In this document: in pieces, positions 18,971 to 27,936 of the stretch
How positions within the stretch are numbered: the stretch's first letter is position 1
How the letters are laid out: the number at the start of each line of letters is the position of its first letter
NCBI RefSeq assembly: GCF_020151015.1
Contig: NZ_CP083746.1
Location: 4,680,501-4,744,500, forward strand
Length of the DNA stretch: 64,000 nt
Origin: Pseudomonas sp. p1(2021b)
GTDB lineage: Bacteria > Pseudomonadota > Gammaproteobacteria > Pseudomonadales > Pseudomonadaceae
Reading direction: 5' to 3'
Position numbers and translations under genes: made by a program
The notes under the pieces: model-generated
Databases searched by the model: none
The model's input: the letters and a program-made list of their open reading frames with translations, nothing else
Told to the model about the DNA's origin: nothing

Positions 18971-19924
18971 ATGAGCGTTCGCCTCGGGATTGTCATGGAC
19001 CCCATCGCGTCCATCTCCTACAAGAAGGACAGCTCGCTGGCCATGCTGCTGGCGGCCCAGGCCCGTGGCTGGACCCTGTTCTACATGGAGCAGCGCGACC
19101 TCTACCTGGGTGCAGGCCAGGCCCGCGCGCAAATGCGCCCATTGAAGGTGTTCGCCGATCCGGCCCGCTGGTTCGAGCTGGGCGAAGAGCAGGACAGCGC
19201 CCTGGCCGACCTGGACGTGATCCTGATGCGCAAGGACCCGCCCTTCGACATGGAATTCGTCTACAGCACCTACCTGCTGGAGCAGGCCGAGCGCGAGGGC
19301 GTGCTGGTGGTCAACCGGCCGCAGAGCCTGCGCGACTGCAACGAGAAGCTGTTCGCCACCCAGTTCCCGCAGTGCATGGCGCCGACCCTGGTCAGCCGCC
19401 GCGTGGACATCCTGCGCGAGTTCGCCAACAGCCGCGGCGACGTGATCCTCAAGCCGCTGGACGGCATGGGCGGCGCCTCGGTGTTCCGCCACCGCAAGGA
19501 CGACCCGAACCTGTCGGTGATCCTCGAGACCCTGACCCAGCACGGCACCCAGCAAATCATGGCCCAGGAGTACCTGCCGCAGATCGTCGACGGCGACAAG
19601 CGCATCCTGATGATCGACGGCGAGCCGGTCGACTACTGCCTGGCACGCATCCCGGCCAGCGGCGAAACCCGTGGCAACCTGGCCGCCGGGGGGCGTGGCG
19701 AGGCCCGCCCGTTGACCGAGCGCGACCGCTGGATCGCCGCCCAAGTCGGCCCGACCCTGCGTGAAAAAGGCCTGCTGTTCGTCGGCCTGGACGTGATCGG
19801 CGACTACCTCACCGAGATCAACGTCACCAGCCCCACCTGCATCCGCGAGATCGACGCGGCCTACAACACCGATATCGGCGGGCAACTGATGGATGCCATT
19901 GATCGCCAGCTCAAGGCGCGCTGA
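18971..19924 (+). CDS. gshB: Glutathione synthetase
   Basis: A 317-residue ATP-grasp enzyme joining gamma-glutamylcysteine and glycine. The N-terminal domain MSVRLGIVMDPIASISYKKD is diagnostic. ATP-grasp segments follow: LMRKDPPFDMEF, LKPLDGMGGASVFR (glycine-rich loop), AQEYLPQI, DGEPVDYCLARIPA, and metal-binding EINVTSPT near the end. GAGGA precedes the ATG. It heads a rightward run with tonB, algH, ruvX and the pyr genes. Confidence 0.95.
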   Translation: MSVRLGIVMDPIASISYKKDSSLAMLLAAQARGWTLFYMEQRDLYLGAGQARAQMRPLKVFADPARWFELGEEQDSALADLDVILMRKDPPFDMEFVYSTYLLEQAEREGVLVVNRPQSLRDCNEKLFATQFPQCMAPTLVSRRVDILREFANSRGDVILKPLDGMGGASVFRHRKDDPNLSVILETLTQHGTQQIMAQEYLPQIVDGDKRILMIDGEPVDYCLARIPASGETRGNLAAGGRGEARPLTERDRWIAAQVGPTLREKGLLFVGLDVIGDYLTEINVTSPTCIREIDAAYNTDIGGQLMDAIDRQLKAR

Positions 19925-20015
19925 CCGCCGACGCGGAGCAATTTCGCGCAGTGGGGTATGATGCCAGTCCTTTTCGATTGAGCCGCCACCCCGCTTTGCG
20001 GTTGCTGGATACCTG

Positions 20016-20912
20016 ATGACGCTGCCTGCCGACATCCCCGCCGACCTGCTGCCTCCCCGCGTCCGCCCTGCGGACCGGCTCGGCTTCACCCTGTTCCTGG
20101 CTGCCCTGGTGCACCTGGCGCTGATCCTGGGCGTGAGCTTCACCATCGCCAAGCCCAGCGAAATCCGCCGCAGCATGGAAATCACCCTGGCGACCTTCAA
20201 GAGCGAGAAACCGCCCGAGAAGGCCGACTTCCAGGCCCAGGACAACCAGCAGGGCAGCGGCACCCTGGAGAAGAAGGCGGTGCCCAAGACCACCGAGGTC
20301 GCGCCGTTCCAGGACAGCAAAATCAACAAGGTCACCCCGCCCCCGGCCGCTAAGCGGGAAAGCCCGCCGGCCCCGCAGAAGTCCGCCGTGGCCACCAAGG
20401 CGCCCAAGCCGCAGAAGGTCGAGCCCAAGCCCAAGGAAAGCAAACCACAGCCCAAGCCCCAGGCGGTGCCGGACTTCGACAGCTCGCAATTGTCCAGCCA
20501 GATCGCCAGCCTCGAGGCGGAGCTTTCCAACGAACAGCAGCTGTACGCCAAGCGCCCGCGCATCCACCGCCTCAACGCTGCCTCGACCATGCGCGACAAG
20601 GGCGCCTGGTACAAGGAAGAGTGGCGCAAGAAGGTCGAGCGGGTCGGCAATCTCAACTACCCCGAGCAGGCGCGTCGCCAACAAATCTACGGCAGCCTGC
20701 GGATGATGGTGTCGATCAACCGCGACGGTTCGTTGTACGAGGTGCTGGTGCTGGAGTCCTCCGGCCAGCCGGTGCTCGACCAGGCAGCCCAGCGCATCGT
20801 CCGCCTGTCGGCACCGTTCGCACCGTTCACCGGCGACCTGGCCGAGTTCGACCGGCTGGAGATCATCCGCACCTGGCGCTTTGCCCGCGGTGACCGCCTG
20901 TCCAGTAATTGA
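20016..20912 (+). CDS. Energy transducer TonB family protein (TonB3-like)
   Basis: 298 residues with one N-terminal membrane anchor (about 22-43), a long periplasmic linker rich in Pro, Lys and Glu (about 60-150), a helical segment (SSQIASLEAELSNEQQ), and a C-terminal TonB domain (NYPEQARRQQIYGSLRMMVS ... VLESSGQPVLDQAA). In P. aeruginosa the gene in this position next to gshB and pilG is tonB3, which is needed for twitching rather than iron uptake. No exbB or exbD accompanies it here. The genetic link to the pil-chp operon across gshB is the main clue to function. Confidence 0.85.
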   Translation: MTLPADIPADLLPPRVRPADRLGFTLFLAALVHLALILGVSFTIAKPSEIRRSMEITLATFKSEKPPEKADFQAQDNQQGSGTLEKKAVPKTTEVAPFQDSKINKVTPPPAAKRESPPAPQKSAVATKAPKPQKVEPKPKESKPQPKPQAVPDFDSSQLSSQIASLEAELSNEQQLYAKRPRIHRLNAASTMRDKGAWYKEEWRKKVERVGNLNYPEQARRQQIYGSLRMMVSINRDGSLYEVLVLESSGQPVLDQAAQRIVRLSAPFAPFTGDLAEFDRLEIIRTWRFARGDRLSSN

Positions 20913-21048
20913 ATGATGGTTGGTCCGTAGGGCTTGAGTGTGCGGTGGCGCACGCGTCATCAGGCGCCCCCAAACCACCAACCTGCACAACGCCCAGCAA
21001 CACACTGGCACCTTGTCAGCCTCGCCACCTGACGCCACACTATCACCC

Positions 21049-21618
21049 ATGAAAACCCTCAGCCCGAGCTACCTCAAGCACCAGTTCCTCATCGCCATGC
21101 CGCACATGGCCGACCCGAACTTTGCCCAGACCCTCACCTATATCGTCGAGCACAACGCCAATGGCGCCATGGGCCTGGTGGTCAATCGGCCTCAGGAGCT
21201 GAACCTGGCGGACATCCTGGAGCAGCTGCGTCCGGACGAGGTGCCGCCGGCCAGCACCCTGCAGGTGCCGATCTACCAAGGTGGCCCGGTGCAGACCGAT
21301 CGCGGTTTCGTATTGCACACCAGCGAATGCAGCTACCAGGCCACCGTCGAGCTGCAGGGCCTGTCGCTTTCCACCTCCCAGGACGTGCTGTTCGCCATCG
21401 CCGATGGCGTAGGGCCGAAACAGAGCCTGATCACCCTGGGCTACGCCGGCTGGGAGGCAGGCCAGCTGGAAGCCGAGCTTGCCGACAACGCCTGGCTCAA
21501 CTGCCCGTTCGACCCCGAGATCATCTTCGGCCTGGCCAGCGACCAACGCCTGGAGGCCGCCGCCGCGAGCCTGGGCATCAACCTCAGCCTGCTGACCAGC
21601 CAGGCGGGCCACGCCTGA
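21049..21618 (+). CDS. algH: AlgH / YqgE family protein
   Basis: 189 residues from MKTLSPSYLKHQFLIAMPHM; an upstream in-frame extension is rejected because it lacks family similarity. Conserved YqgE features are PHMADPNFAQTLTYIVEHN, GAMGLVVNRP, YQGGPVQTDRGFVLHT and LGYAGWEAGQLEAELADNAW. The biochemical function is unknown; P. aeruginosa AlgH was first linked to alginate gene expression. The stop codon overlaps the ruvX start (TGATG), so the two are translationally coupled. Confidence 0.93.
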   Translation: MKTLSPSYLKHQFLIAMPHMADPNFAQTLTYIVEHNANGAMGLVVNRPQELNLADILEQLRPDEVPPASTLQVPIYQGGPVQTDRGFVLHTSECSYQATVELQGLSLSTSQDVLFAIADGVGPKQSLITLGYAGWEAGQLEAELADNAWLNCPFDPEIIFGLASDQRLEAAAASLGINLSLLTSQAGHA

Positions 21619-22043
21619 TGGCCGAATTACGCCTGCTGCTGGGCTTCGACTACGGCAGCAAACAAATCGGCGTGGCCGTCGGCCAGGTGATCACCGGCCA
21701 GGCCCGCGAGCTGTGCACGCTCAAGGCCCAGAACGGCGTGCCGGACTGGGCCCAGGTGGAAAGACTCATCAAGGAATGGAAGCCCGATGCCATCGTCGTC
21801 GGCCTGCCGCTGAACATGGACGGCACGCCCAGCGAGATGAGCGAGCGCGCCGAAAAGTTCGCCCGGCGCCTGCATGGCCGCTACAACCTGCCCGTGCACA
21901 CCCATGACGAACGCCTGACCACCTTCGAAGCCAAGGGCGAGCAGATGGCCCGCGGCATGCGCCACGGCAGCTACCGCGACAACCCGGTCGATGCCATCGC
22001 CGCCGCCCTGCTCCTGCAAGGCTGGCTGGAGGCCAACACTTAA
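21618..22043 (+). CDS. ruvX: Holliday junction resolvase-like RuvX/YqgF
   Basis: 141 residues from [22 protein letters not shown], an RNase H-fold protein. Acidic residues expected for metal binding are seen in GFDYG, in the [10 protein letters not shown] segment, in [10 protein letters not shown] and in [16 protein letters not shown]. The family is implicated in 16S rRNA 5' maturation and proposed as a junction resolvase. It overlaps algH and is 49 bases ahead of pyrR. Confidence 0.92.
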   Translation: MAELRLLLGFDYGSKQIGVAVGQVITGQARELCTLKAQNGVPDWAQVERLIKEWKPDAIVVGLPLNMDGTPSEMSERAEKFARRLHGRYNLPVHTHDERLTTFEAKGEQMARGMRHGSYRDNPVDAIAAALLLQGWLEANT

Positions 22044-22092
22044 ATCCGCTTTGCCGCCGGCCCACCCGGCGCCCCCTCCCGAGGAGCACGCA

Positions 22093-22611
22093 ATGAGCCT
22101 ACCCAACCCCGCCGACCTGATCCGGCAGATGGCCGTCGACCTTCGCGCCCACCTGGCCCGCCGTGCCATCACCGAGCCACGCTTCATCGGCATCCGCACT
22201 GGCGGTGTGTGGGTAGCCCAGGCCTTGCAGCAGGCGCTGGGCGACAGCAGCGCGCTGGGCACCCTGGACGTCTCCTTCTACCGCGACGACTTCAGCCAGA
22301 ACGGCCTGCATCCGCAGGTGCGCCCTTCGGAACTGCCCTTCGAGGTCGAAGGCCAGCACCTGGTGCTGGTGGACGACGTGCTGATGAGCGGGCGTACCAT
22401 CCGCGCCGCGCTCAACGAACTGTTCGACTATGGCCGCCCGGCCAGCGTCACCCTGGTCTGCCTGCTGGACCTGGACGCCGGCGAACTGCCGATCCGCCCC
22501 AACGTGCTCGGCGCCACCTTGCAACTGGCGCCCACTGAACGGGTAAAATTGACCGGACCCGCACCGCTCGCCCTCGAGCGCCAGGACCTCGCCACCGCTT
22601 CCGCCCTTTAA
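22093..22611 (+). CDS. pyrR: PyrR: pyrimidine operon regulator / PRTase-fold protein
   Basis: 172 residues starting [20 protein letters not shown] after a strong GAGGAG. The PRPP-binding loop [21 protein letters not shown] is intact, as is the family motif [15 protein letters not shown]. In Gram-positives PyrR binds RNA to attenuate pyr operons and has uracil phosphoribosyltransferase activity. In Pseudomonas it lies ahead of pyrB-pyrC' and is reported to affect pyrimidine gene expression. It is 12 bases from pyrB and so co-transcribed. I see no clear antiterminator in the short upstream gap. Confidence 0.92.
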   Translation: MSLPNPADLIRQMAVDLRAHLARRAITEPRFIGIRTGGVWVAQALQQALGDSSALGTLDVSFYRDDFSQNGLHPQVRPSELPFEVEGQHLVLVDDVLMSGRTIRAALNELFDYGRPASVTLVCLLDLDAGELPIRPNVLGATLQLAPTERVKLTGPAPLALERQDLATASAL

Positions 22612-22623
22612 GAGTCCCCCGCG

Positions 22624-23628
22624 ATGACGCCATTCGACGCCAAGCGCCCGCTGCAGCTCAATGACCAGGGCCAGCTGCGCCACTTTCTCTCGCTCGACGG
22701 TTTGCCCCGCGAACTGCTGACCGAGATCCTCGACACCGCCGACTCCTTCCTGGAAGTCGGTGCCCGGGCCGTGAAAAAAGTCCCGTTGCTGCGCGGCAAG
22801 ACCGTGTGCAACGTGTTCTTCGAGAACTCGACCCGCACCCGCACCACCTTCGAACTGGCCGCCCAGCGCCTGTCGGCCGATGTGATCAGCCTGAACGTGT
22901 CGACCTCCTCGACCAGCAAGGGCGAGACCCTGTTCGACACCCTGCGCAACCTGGAGGCCATGGCCGCCGACATGTTCGTCGTGCGCCATTCCGACTCCGG
23001 CGCCGCACACTTCATCGCCGAGCACGTCTGCCCGGATGTGGCGGTGATCAACGGCGGCGACGGCCGCCATGCGCACCCGACCCAGGGTATGCTCGACATG
23101 CTGACCATCCGTCGCCACAAGGGCAGCTTCGAGAACCTCTCGGTGGCCATCGTCGGTGACATCCTGCACTCGCGCGTGGCCCGCTCCGACATGCTCGCGC
23201 TCAAGGCGCTGGGTTGCCCGGATATCCGCGTGGTCGGCCCGAAGACCCTGATCCCGGTAGGTATCGAGCAATATGGCGTGAAGGTCTATACCGACCTGGC
23301 CCAGGGCCTGAAGGACGTCGACGTGGTGATCATGCTGCGCCTGCAGCGTGAGCGCATGGCTGGCGGCCTGCTGCCCAGCGAAGGCGAGTTCTACCGCCTG
23401 TTCGGCCTGACCACGGCACGCCTGGCCGGGGCCAAGCCCGACGCCATCGTCATGCACCCGGGCCCGATCAACCGCGGCGTGGAAATCGAGTCGGCGGTGG
23501 CCGACGGCGCCCATTCGGTGATTCTCAACCAGGTCACCTACGGCATCGCCGTGCGCATGGCGGTGCTGTCCATGGCCATGAGCGGCCAGGCCGCGCAACG
23601 TCAACTCGACCAGGAGAACGCCCTGTGA
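22624..23628 (+). CDS. pyrB: Aspartate carbamoyltransferase catalytic subunit
   Basis: 334 residues, committing step of pyrimidine synthesis. Carbamoyl-phosphate site [17 protein letters not shown], the mobile loop [30 protein letters not shown] and [10 protein letters not shown] are all present. It is longer at the N terminus than E. coli PyrB, as usual in Pseudomonas, where the catalytic chain assembles with the inactive dihydroorotase homologue encoded next. The stop overlaps the pyrC' GTG start by four bases. Confidence 0.96.
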   Translation: MTPFDAKRPLQLNDQGQLRHFLSLDGLPRELLTEILDTADSFLEVGARAVKKVPLLRGKTVCNVFFENSTRTRTTFELAAQRLSADVISLNVSTSSTSKGETLFDTLRNLEAMAADMFVVRHSDSGAAHFIAEHVCPDVAVINGGDGRHAHPTQGMLDMLTIRRHKGSFENLSVAIVGDILHSRVARSDMLALKALGCPDIRVVGPKTLIPVGIEQYGVKVYTDLAQGLKDVDVVIMLRLQRERMAGGLLPSEGEFYRLFGLTTARLAGAKPDAIVMHPGPINRGVEIESAVADGAHSVILNQVTYGIAVRMAVLSMAMSGQAAQRQLDQENAL

Positions 23629-24896
23629 GCATCAGTATTCTTGGCGCCCGGGTCATCGACCCCAGCAGCGGCCTGGACCAAGTCACCGACCTGCACCTGG
23701 ACGGCGGTCGCATCGTCGCCATCGGCGCCGCACCAGCAGGCTTCAGCGCCAGCCGCACGCTGCAGGCCGACGGCCTGGTCGCAGCACCCGGCCTGGTGGA
23801 CCTCGACGTCGCCCTGCGCGAGCCGGGCTACAGCCGCAAGGGCAACATCGCCAGCGAGACCCGCGCCGCGGTGGCCGGCGGCGTCACCAGCCTGTGCTGC
23901 CCGCCCCAGACCCGCCCGATCCTCGATACCTCGGCCGTGGCCGAGCTGATCCTCGACCGCGCCCGTGAAGCCGGCAACAGCAAGGTCTACCCGGTCGGCG
24001 CGCTGACCAAGGGCCTGGAAGGCGAGCAACTGGCCGAGCTGGTCGCCCTGCGTGACACCGGCTGCGTTGCGTTCGGCAATGGCCTGAAGGACATTCCCAA
24101 CAACCGCACCCTGGTCCGCGCCTTGGAATACGCCGCCACCTTCGACCTGACGGTGGTGTTCCACTCCCAGGACGGCGACCTGGCCCAAGGCGGCCTGGCC
24201 CATGAAGGTGCCATGGCCAGTTTCCTCGGCCTGGCGGGCATCCCGGAAACCGCGGAAACCGTGGCCCTGGCGCGCAACCTGCTGCTGGTCGAACAGACCG
24301 GCGTACGTGCCCACTTCACCCAGATCACCAGCGCCCGTGGCGCGCGGCTGATCGCCCAGGCCCAGCAGCTGGGCCTGCCGGTCACCGCCGACGTGGCGCT
24401 GTACCAGCTGATCCTCACGGACGAGGCCCTGCGCGACTTCTCCAGTCTCTACCACGTACAGCCTCCGCTGCGCACCGCCGCCGACCGCGATGGCCTGCGC
24501 GAAGCGGTGAAGGCCGGGGTGATCCAGGCGATCTCCAGCCATCACCAGCCCCATGAACGCGACGCCAAGCTGGCCCCGTTCGGCGCCACCGAGCCTGGCA
24601 TCAGCAGCGTCGAGCTGCTGCTGCCGCTGGCCATGACCCTGGTGCAGGACGGCCTGCTCGACCTGCCGACCCTGCTGGCCCGCTTGACCTACGGCCCGGC
24701 CAAGGCCATGCGCCTGCCGGCGGGCGAGCTGAAGGTCGGTGCGGCGGCGGACCTGGTGCTGTTCGACCCACAGGCCTCCACGGTCGCTGGCGAGCAATGG
24801 TATTCGCGTGGCGAGAACTGCCCGTTCATTGGCCACTGCCTGCCAGGCGCGGTGCGTTATACCTTGGTCGACGGGCACGTTTGCCACGAGGCCTGA
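23625..24896 (+). CDS. pyrC': Dihydroorotase-like protein PyrC' (probably inactive)
   Basis: A 423-residue amidohydrolase-fold protein starting at GTG within the pyrB stop (GTGA). The place where active dihydroorotases carry HxHxRxPG reads [18 protein letters not shown]: both histidines of the metal motif are missing while REPG remains. Later metal-ligand positions are also poorly kept, apart from [10 protein letters not shown]. This matches the known Pseudomonas pyrC' product, a catalytically dead subunit needed for assembly of the PyrB dodecamer. A functional dihydroorotase should be encoded elsewhere. Confidence 0.92.
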   Translation: MSISILGARVIDPSSGLDQVTDLHLDGGRIVAIGAAPAGFSASRTLQADGLVAAPGLVDLDVALREPGYSRKGNIASETRAAVAGGVTSLCCPPQTRPILDTSAVAELILDRAREAGNSKVYPVGALTKGLEGEQLAELVALRDTGCVAFGNGLKDIPNNRTLVRALEYAATFDLTVVFHSQDGDLAQGGLAHEGAMASFLGLAGIPETAETVALARNLLLVEQTGVRAHFTQITSARGARLIAQAQQLGLPVTADVALYQLILTDEALRDFSSLYHVQPPLRTAADRDGLREAVKAGVIQAISSHHQPHERDAKLAPFGATEPGISSVELLLPLAMTLVQDGLLDLPTLLARLTYGPAKAMRLPAGELKVGAAADLVLFDPQASTVAGEQWYSRGENCPFIGHCLPGAVRYTLVDGHVCHEA

Positions 24897-24913
24897 CAGA
24901 CCGCGTCACCCTT

Positions 24914-24977
24914 TTCGCGGGTAAACCCGCTCCCACAGGGGCCTCGATACCCCTGTGGGAGCGGGCTTGCCCGCGAA
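24914..24977. repeat. Near-perfect inverted REP pair
   Basis: TTCGCGGGTAAACCCGCTCC faces GGAGCGGGCTTGCCCGCGAA across GGCCTCGATACC. It is a compact REPIN of 64 bases between pyrC' and hslV, differing between arms by about one base. Confidence 0.88.
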
Positions 24978-25100
24978 TGCCGCAACGCCAATGGTCCTGC
25001 CCCAGCGCAACCATTCATCCCCCACGGTTGAAATCCTTCCCCCCACCCCCATATGAGTCTGCAACAGGCATTTTCGCCCCGCTGCGTGGAGACTCTTCCC

Positions 25101-25631
25101 TTGACTACCATCGTTTCAGTCCGCCGCCACGGCAAAGTCGTCATGGGCGGCGACGGCCAGGTTTCCCTCGGCAACACCGTGATGAAAGGCAATGCGAAGA
25201 AAGTCCGCCGCCTGTACCACGGCCAGGTCATCGCCGGCTTCGCCGGTGCCACCGCCGACGCCTTCACCCTGTTCGAGCGCTTCGAAGGTCAGCTGGAAAA
25301 ACACCAGGGCCACCTGATTCGTGCCGCCGTGGAACTGGCCAAGGAATGGCGTACCGACCGTTCCCTGAGCCGCCTGGAAGCCATGCTCGCCGTGGCCAAC
25401 AAGGACGCCTCGCTGATCATCACCGGCAACGGTGACGTGGTCGAGCCCGAGGATGGCCTGATCGCCATGGGTTCCGGCGGCGCCTACGCCCAGGCCGCGG
25501 CCCGCGCCCTGCTGAACAAGACCGACCTCTCGGCCCGCGAAATCGCCGAGACCGCCCTGAACATCGCCGGCGATATCTGCGTGTTCACCAACCACAACCT
25601 GACCATCGAGGAGCAGGACCTGGCCGAATAA
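25101..25631 (+). CDS. hslV: HslV protease subunit (TTG start)
   Basis: 176 residues if initiated at the TTG at 25101, giving [20 protein letters not shown]. This start is required because Thr2 must become the N-terminal nucleophile after Met removal; a longer frame from 25053 would bury it. GGAG lies 11 bases upstream. HslV is the proteasome-like peptidase of the HslUV (ClpYQ) complex. Catalytic-core residues (GDGQ, K in [11 protein letters not shown]) and [15 protein letters not shown] are present. hslU follows after 74 bases. Confidence 0.95.
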   Translation: MTTIVSVRRHGKVVMGGDGQVSLGNTVMKGNAKKVRRLYHGQVIAGFAGATADAFTLFERFEGQLEKHQGHLIRAAVELAKEWRTDRSLSRLEAMLAVANKDASLIITGNGDVVEPEDGLIAMGSGGAYAQAAARALLNKTDLSAREIAETALNIAGDICVFTNHNLTIEEQDLAE

Positions 25632-25647
25632 TCAGTTGTTCTGGCGT

Positions 25648-25668
25648 CCCGCCGCGAGCGGGGCTTTT
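25648..25668 (+). terminator. Small hairpin with T run between hslV and hslU
   Basis: CCCGC and GCGGG pair across CGCGA, followed by GCTTTT. It is short and may only attenuate transcription from hslV into hslU, or act as an mRNA stability element. Confidence 0.4.
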
Positions 25669-25705
25669 CCACGCTGATTCATTCCGCCCGAGGACCATTT
25701 TCATC

Positions 25706-27049
25706 ATGTCCATGACCCCCCGCGAGATCGTCCACGAACTCAACCGCCACATCATCGGCCAGGACGACGCCAAGCGCGCCGTGGCCATCGCCCTGCGCAA
25801 CCGCTGGCGGCGCATGCAGCTGCCGGCCGAGCTGCGTGCCGAAGTCACGCCCAAGAACATCCTGATGATCGGCCCGACCGGCGTGGGCAAGACCGAAATC
25901 GCCCGCCGCCTGGCCAAGCTGGCCAACGCACCGTTCATCAAGGTCGAAGCGACCAAGTTCACCGAAGTCGGCTATGTCGGCCGTGACGTCGAGTCGATCA
26001 TCCGCGACCTGGCCGATGCCGCGCTGAAGATGCTGCGCGAGCAGGAAATCATCCGCGTGCGCCACCGCGCCGAAGATGCCGCCGAGGACCGCATCCTCGA
26101 CGCCCTGCTGCCCCAGGCCCGGGTCAGCAGCTTCTCTGAAGAGGCGTCGCAGTCGAGCACCGATTCCAACACTCGCCAGCTGTTCCGCAAGCGCCTGCGC
26201 GAAGGCCAGCTGGATGACAAGGAAATCGAGATCGAAGTGGCCGAGTCCATGGGCGTCGAGATCGCCGCGCCGCCCGGCATGGAAGAAATGACCAACCAGC
26301 TGCAGAGCCTGTTCGCCAACATGGGCAAGGGCAAGCGCAAGGCGCGCAAGCTCAAGGTCAAGGAAGCGCTGAAGATGGTCCGCGACGAGGAAGCCAGCCG
26401 CCTGGTCAACGAGGAAGAACTCAAGGCCAAGGCCCTGGAAGCGGTCGAGCAGCACGGCATCGTGTTCATCGACGAGATCGACAAGGTGGCCAAGCGCGGC
26501 AACGTCGGCGGTGCCGATGTGTCCCGCGAAGGCGTGCAGCGCGACCTGCTGCCGCTGATCGAGGGCTGCACCGTCAACACCAAGCTGGGTATGGTCAAGA
26601 CCGACCACATCCTGTTCATCGCCTCCGGCGCGTTCCACCTGAGCAAGCCGAGCGACCTGGTGCCCGAGCTGCAGGGCCGCCTGCCGATCCGCGTCGAGCT
26701 CAAGGCCCTGACCCCGGAAGACTTCGAGCGCATCCTGCAGGAGCCGCATGCTTCGCTGACCGAACAGTACCGTGAGCTGCTCAAGACCGAAGGCCTGAAC
26801 ATCGAATTCGCCGCCGAGGGCATCAAGCGCCTGGCCGAGATCGCCTACCAGGTCAACGAGAAGACCGAGAACATCGGTGCCCGTCGCCTGCACACCCTGC
26901 TCGAGCGCCTGCTCGAAGAGGTGTCGTTCAGTGCCGGCGACCTGGCCAGTGCCCACGACGAAGCGCCGATTAAGATCGACGCCGCGTACGTGAACAGCCA
27001 CCTGGGCGAGCTGGCGCAGAACGAAGACCTGTCGCGCTACATCCTGTAA
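25706..27049 (+). CDS. hslU: HslU ATPase subunit of HslUV protease
   Basis: 447 residues, AAA+ unfoldase. Walker [17 protein letters not shown], pore loop GYVGRD, Walker [14 protein letters not shown], sensor segments and the C-terminal LSRYIL tail that docks into HslV are all visible. The I domain occupies about residues 110-240. It unfolds substrates for HslV and is probably heat-inducible, but no sigma-32 promoter could be defined here. Confidence 0.97.
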   Translation: MSMTPREIVHELNRHIIGQDDAKRAVAIALRNRWRRMQLPAELRAEVTPKNILMIGPTGVGKTEIARRLAKLANAPFIKVEATKFTEVGYVGRDVESIIRDLADAALKMLREQEIIRVRHRAEDAAEDRILDALLPQARVSSFSEEASQSSTDSNTRQLFRKRLREGQLDDKEIEIEVAESMGVEIAAPPGMEEMTNQLQSLFANMGKGKRKARKLKVKEALKMVRDEEASRLVNEEELKAKALEAVEQHGIVFIDEIDKVAKRGNVGGADVSREGVQRDLLPLIEGCTVNTKLGMVKTDHILFIASGAFHLSKPSDLVPELQGRLPIRVELKALTPEDFERILQEPHASLTEQYRELLKTEGLNIEFAAEGIKRLAEIAYQVNEKTENIGARRLHTLLERLLEEVSFSAGDLASAHDEAPIKIDAAYVNSHLGELAQNEDLSRYIL

Positions 27050-27055
27050 GCCCGC

Positions 27056-27149
27056 ACGGGGCCGCTGCGCGGCCCTTTCGCGGCGCAAGGCCGCTCCTAC
27101 CTGGGCACGCGCATTGCTGTAGGAGCGGATGGGCTGCGCAGCAGCCCCC
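27056..27149. repeat. REP pair, second copy with a core deletion
   Basis: A complete REP (GGCCCTTTCGCGGCGCAAGG then CCGCTCCTACC) is followed by CTGTAGGAGCGG joined directly to the tail ATGGGCTGCGCAGCAGCCCC. The right half of the core, CCTTGTGCCGCG in other copies, is missing. Confidence 0.8.
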
Positions 27150-27208
27150 TTGCACATTGGCCGGATTCTCCCGAAGCTTGCATCATCAGCTCACGAGAGA
27201 TCCAGCCC

Positions 27209-27586
27209 ATGGCCCGCCTCCCCACCGCCATCAACCTGCACAAAGCCTCCAAGACCCTCACCCTCACCTATGGGCCGAACGAGGTCTACCACCTGCCCGC
27301 CGAATTCCTGCGGGTGCACTCCCCTTCCGCCGAAGTCCAGGGCCACGGCAACCCTATCCTGCAATTCGGCAAGATCAACGTCGGCCTCGTCGGCCTCGAG
27401 CCTGCCGGCCAATATGCACTGAAACTGACCTTCGACGACGGCCATGACAGCGGCCTGTTCACCTGGGAATACCTCGAGCAGCTGTGCCTGCGCCAGGAGG
27501 CACTGTGGGCCGAGTATCTCGATGACCTGCACAAGGCCGGCAAATCCCGCGACCCGTCGGAGACCGTGGTCAAGCTGATGCTCTAG
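27209..27586 (+). CDS. DUF971 (gamma-butyrobetaine hydroxylase-like N-terminal) protein
   Basis: A 125-residue single-domain protein with the DUF971 pattern: YGPNEVYHLPAEFLRVHSPSAEVQG, VGLVGLEPAGQYALKLTFDDGHDSGLFTWEYL. In eukaryotic carnitine hydroxylases this module precedes the catalytic domain; in bacteria it occurs alone, sometimes linked to Fe-S cluster proteins. It sits after hslVU and before the pha cluster. Function unknown. Confidence 0.85.
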   Translation: MARLPTAINLHKASKTLTLTYGPNEVYHLPAEFLRVHSPSAEVQGHGNPILQFGKINVGLVGLEPAGQYALKLTFDDGHDSGLFTWEYLEQLCLRQEALWAEYLDDLHKAGKSRDPSETVVKLML

Positions 27587-27606
27587 CGCAGGGCCTGCGG
27601 GATTTA

Positions 27607-27640
27607 GAGCGCATTTTCTAAAGTCATCTGCTTGAATGCC
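27607..27640. promoter_or_regulatory. Candidate PhaD operator upstream of phaC1
   Basis: GAGCGCATTTTCTAA followed by CTTGAATGCC resembles the element GAGCATTCTAA...TTATGCTC ahead of phaI (34223-34255). PhaD is known to regulate both transcripts in P. putida. The match is by eye. Confidence 0.4.
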
Positions 27641-27702
27641 CTTGCACCTGCCGATCACAGGCTGTCTTGCGCATTACATGAAAGTCGGGTAACCAATGGA
27701 GC

Positions 27703-27718
27703 TGGCAAGTTCCCTGCA
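27703..27718 (+). promoter_or_regulatory. Candidate sigma-54 promoter of phaC1
   Basis: TGGCAAGTTCCCTGCA has GG and GC exactly 10 bases apart and matches TGGCACG-N4-TTGCA at all but two fixed positions. A sigma-54-type promoter has been proposed ahead of phaC1 in other pseudomonads. It lies about 220 bases before the start codon. Confidence 0.4.
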
Positions 27719-27936
27719 TCGTCCATCGTGCGATCAGGGCCGGGCCGGCATGTAGAGGTCGCGAGCGAAAGCAGGCTGTCTTCACCCGCAGGAAAACCCG
27801 CCGCTCGTCGCCACACGCATCCGGCCCGCAACCGCTGTTTCTTATCACTGGGTCACCCGAGCAGCAGTACCGGGCAGTCGTCTGTGTACCCGCCACAGCC
27901 AACCGGTACTCGTCTCAGGACAACGGAGCGTCGTAG

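Larger units (their letters stand above)
27587..27936 (+). promoter_or_regulatory. phaC1 upstream region
   Basis: 350 bases without a gene ahead of phaC1. It contains a candidate PhaD operator (27607-27640) and a -24/-12-like sequence (27703-27718). The phaC1 ribosome binding sequence CGGAG lies just before its ATG. Nothing else is recognisable. Confidence 0.6.

Noticed and set aside
25053..25100. Upstream ATG start for hslV
   Set aside because: It would place 16 residues ahead of the catalytic N-terminal threonine.
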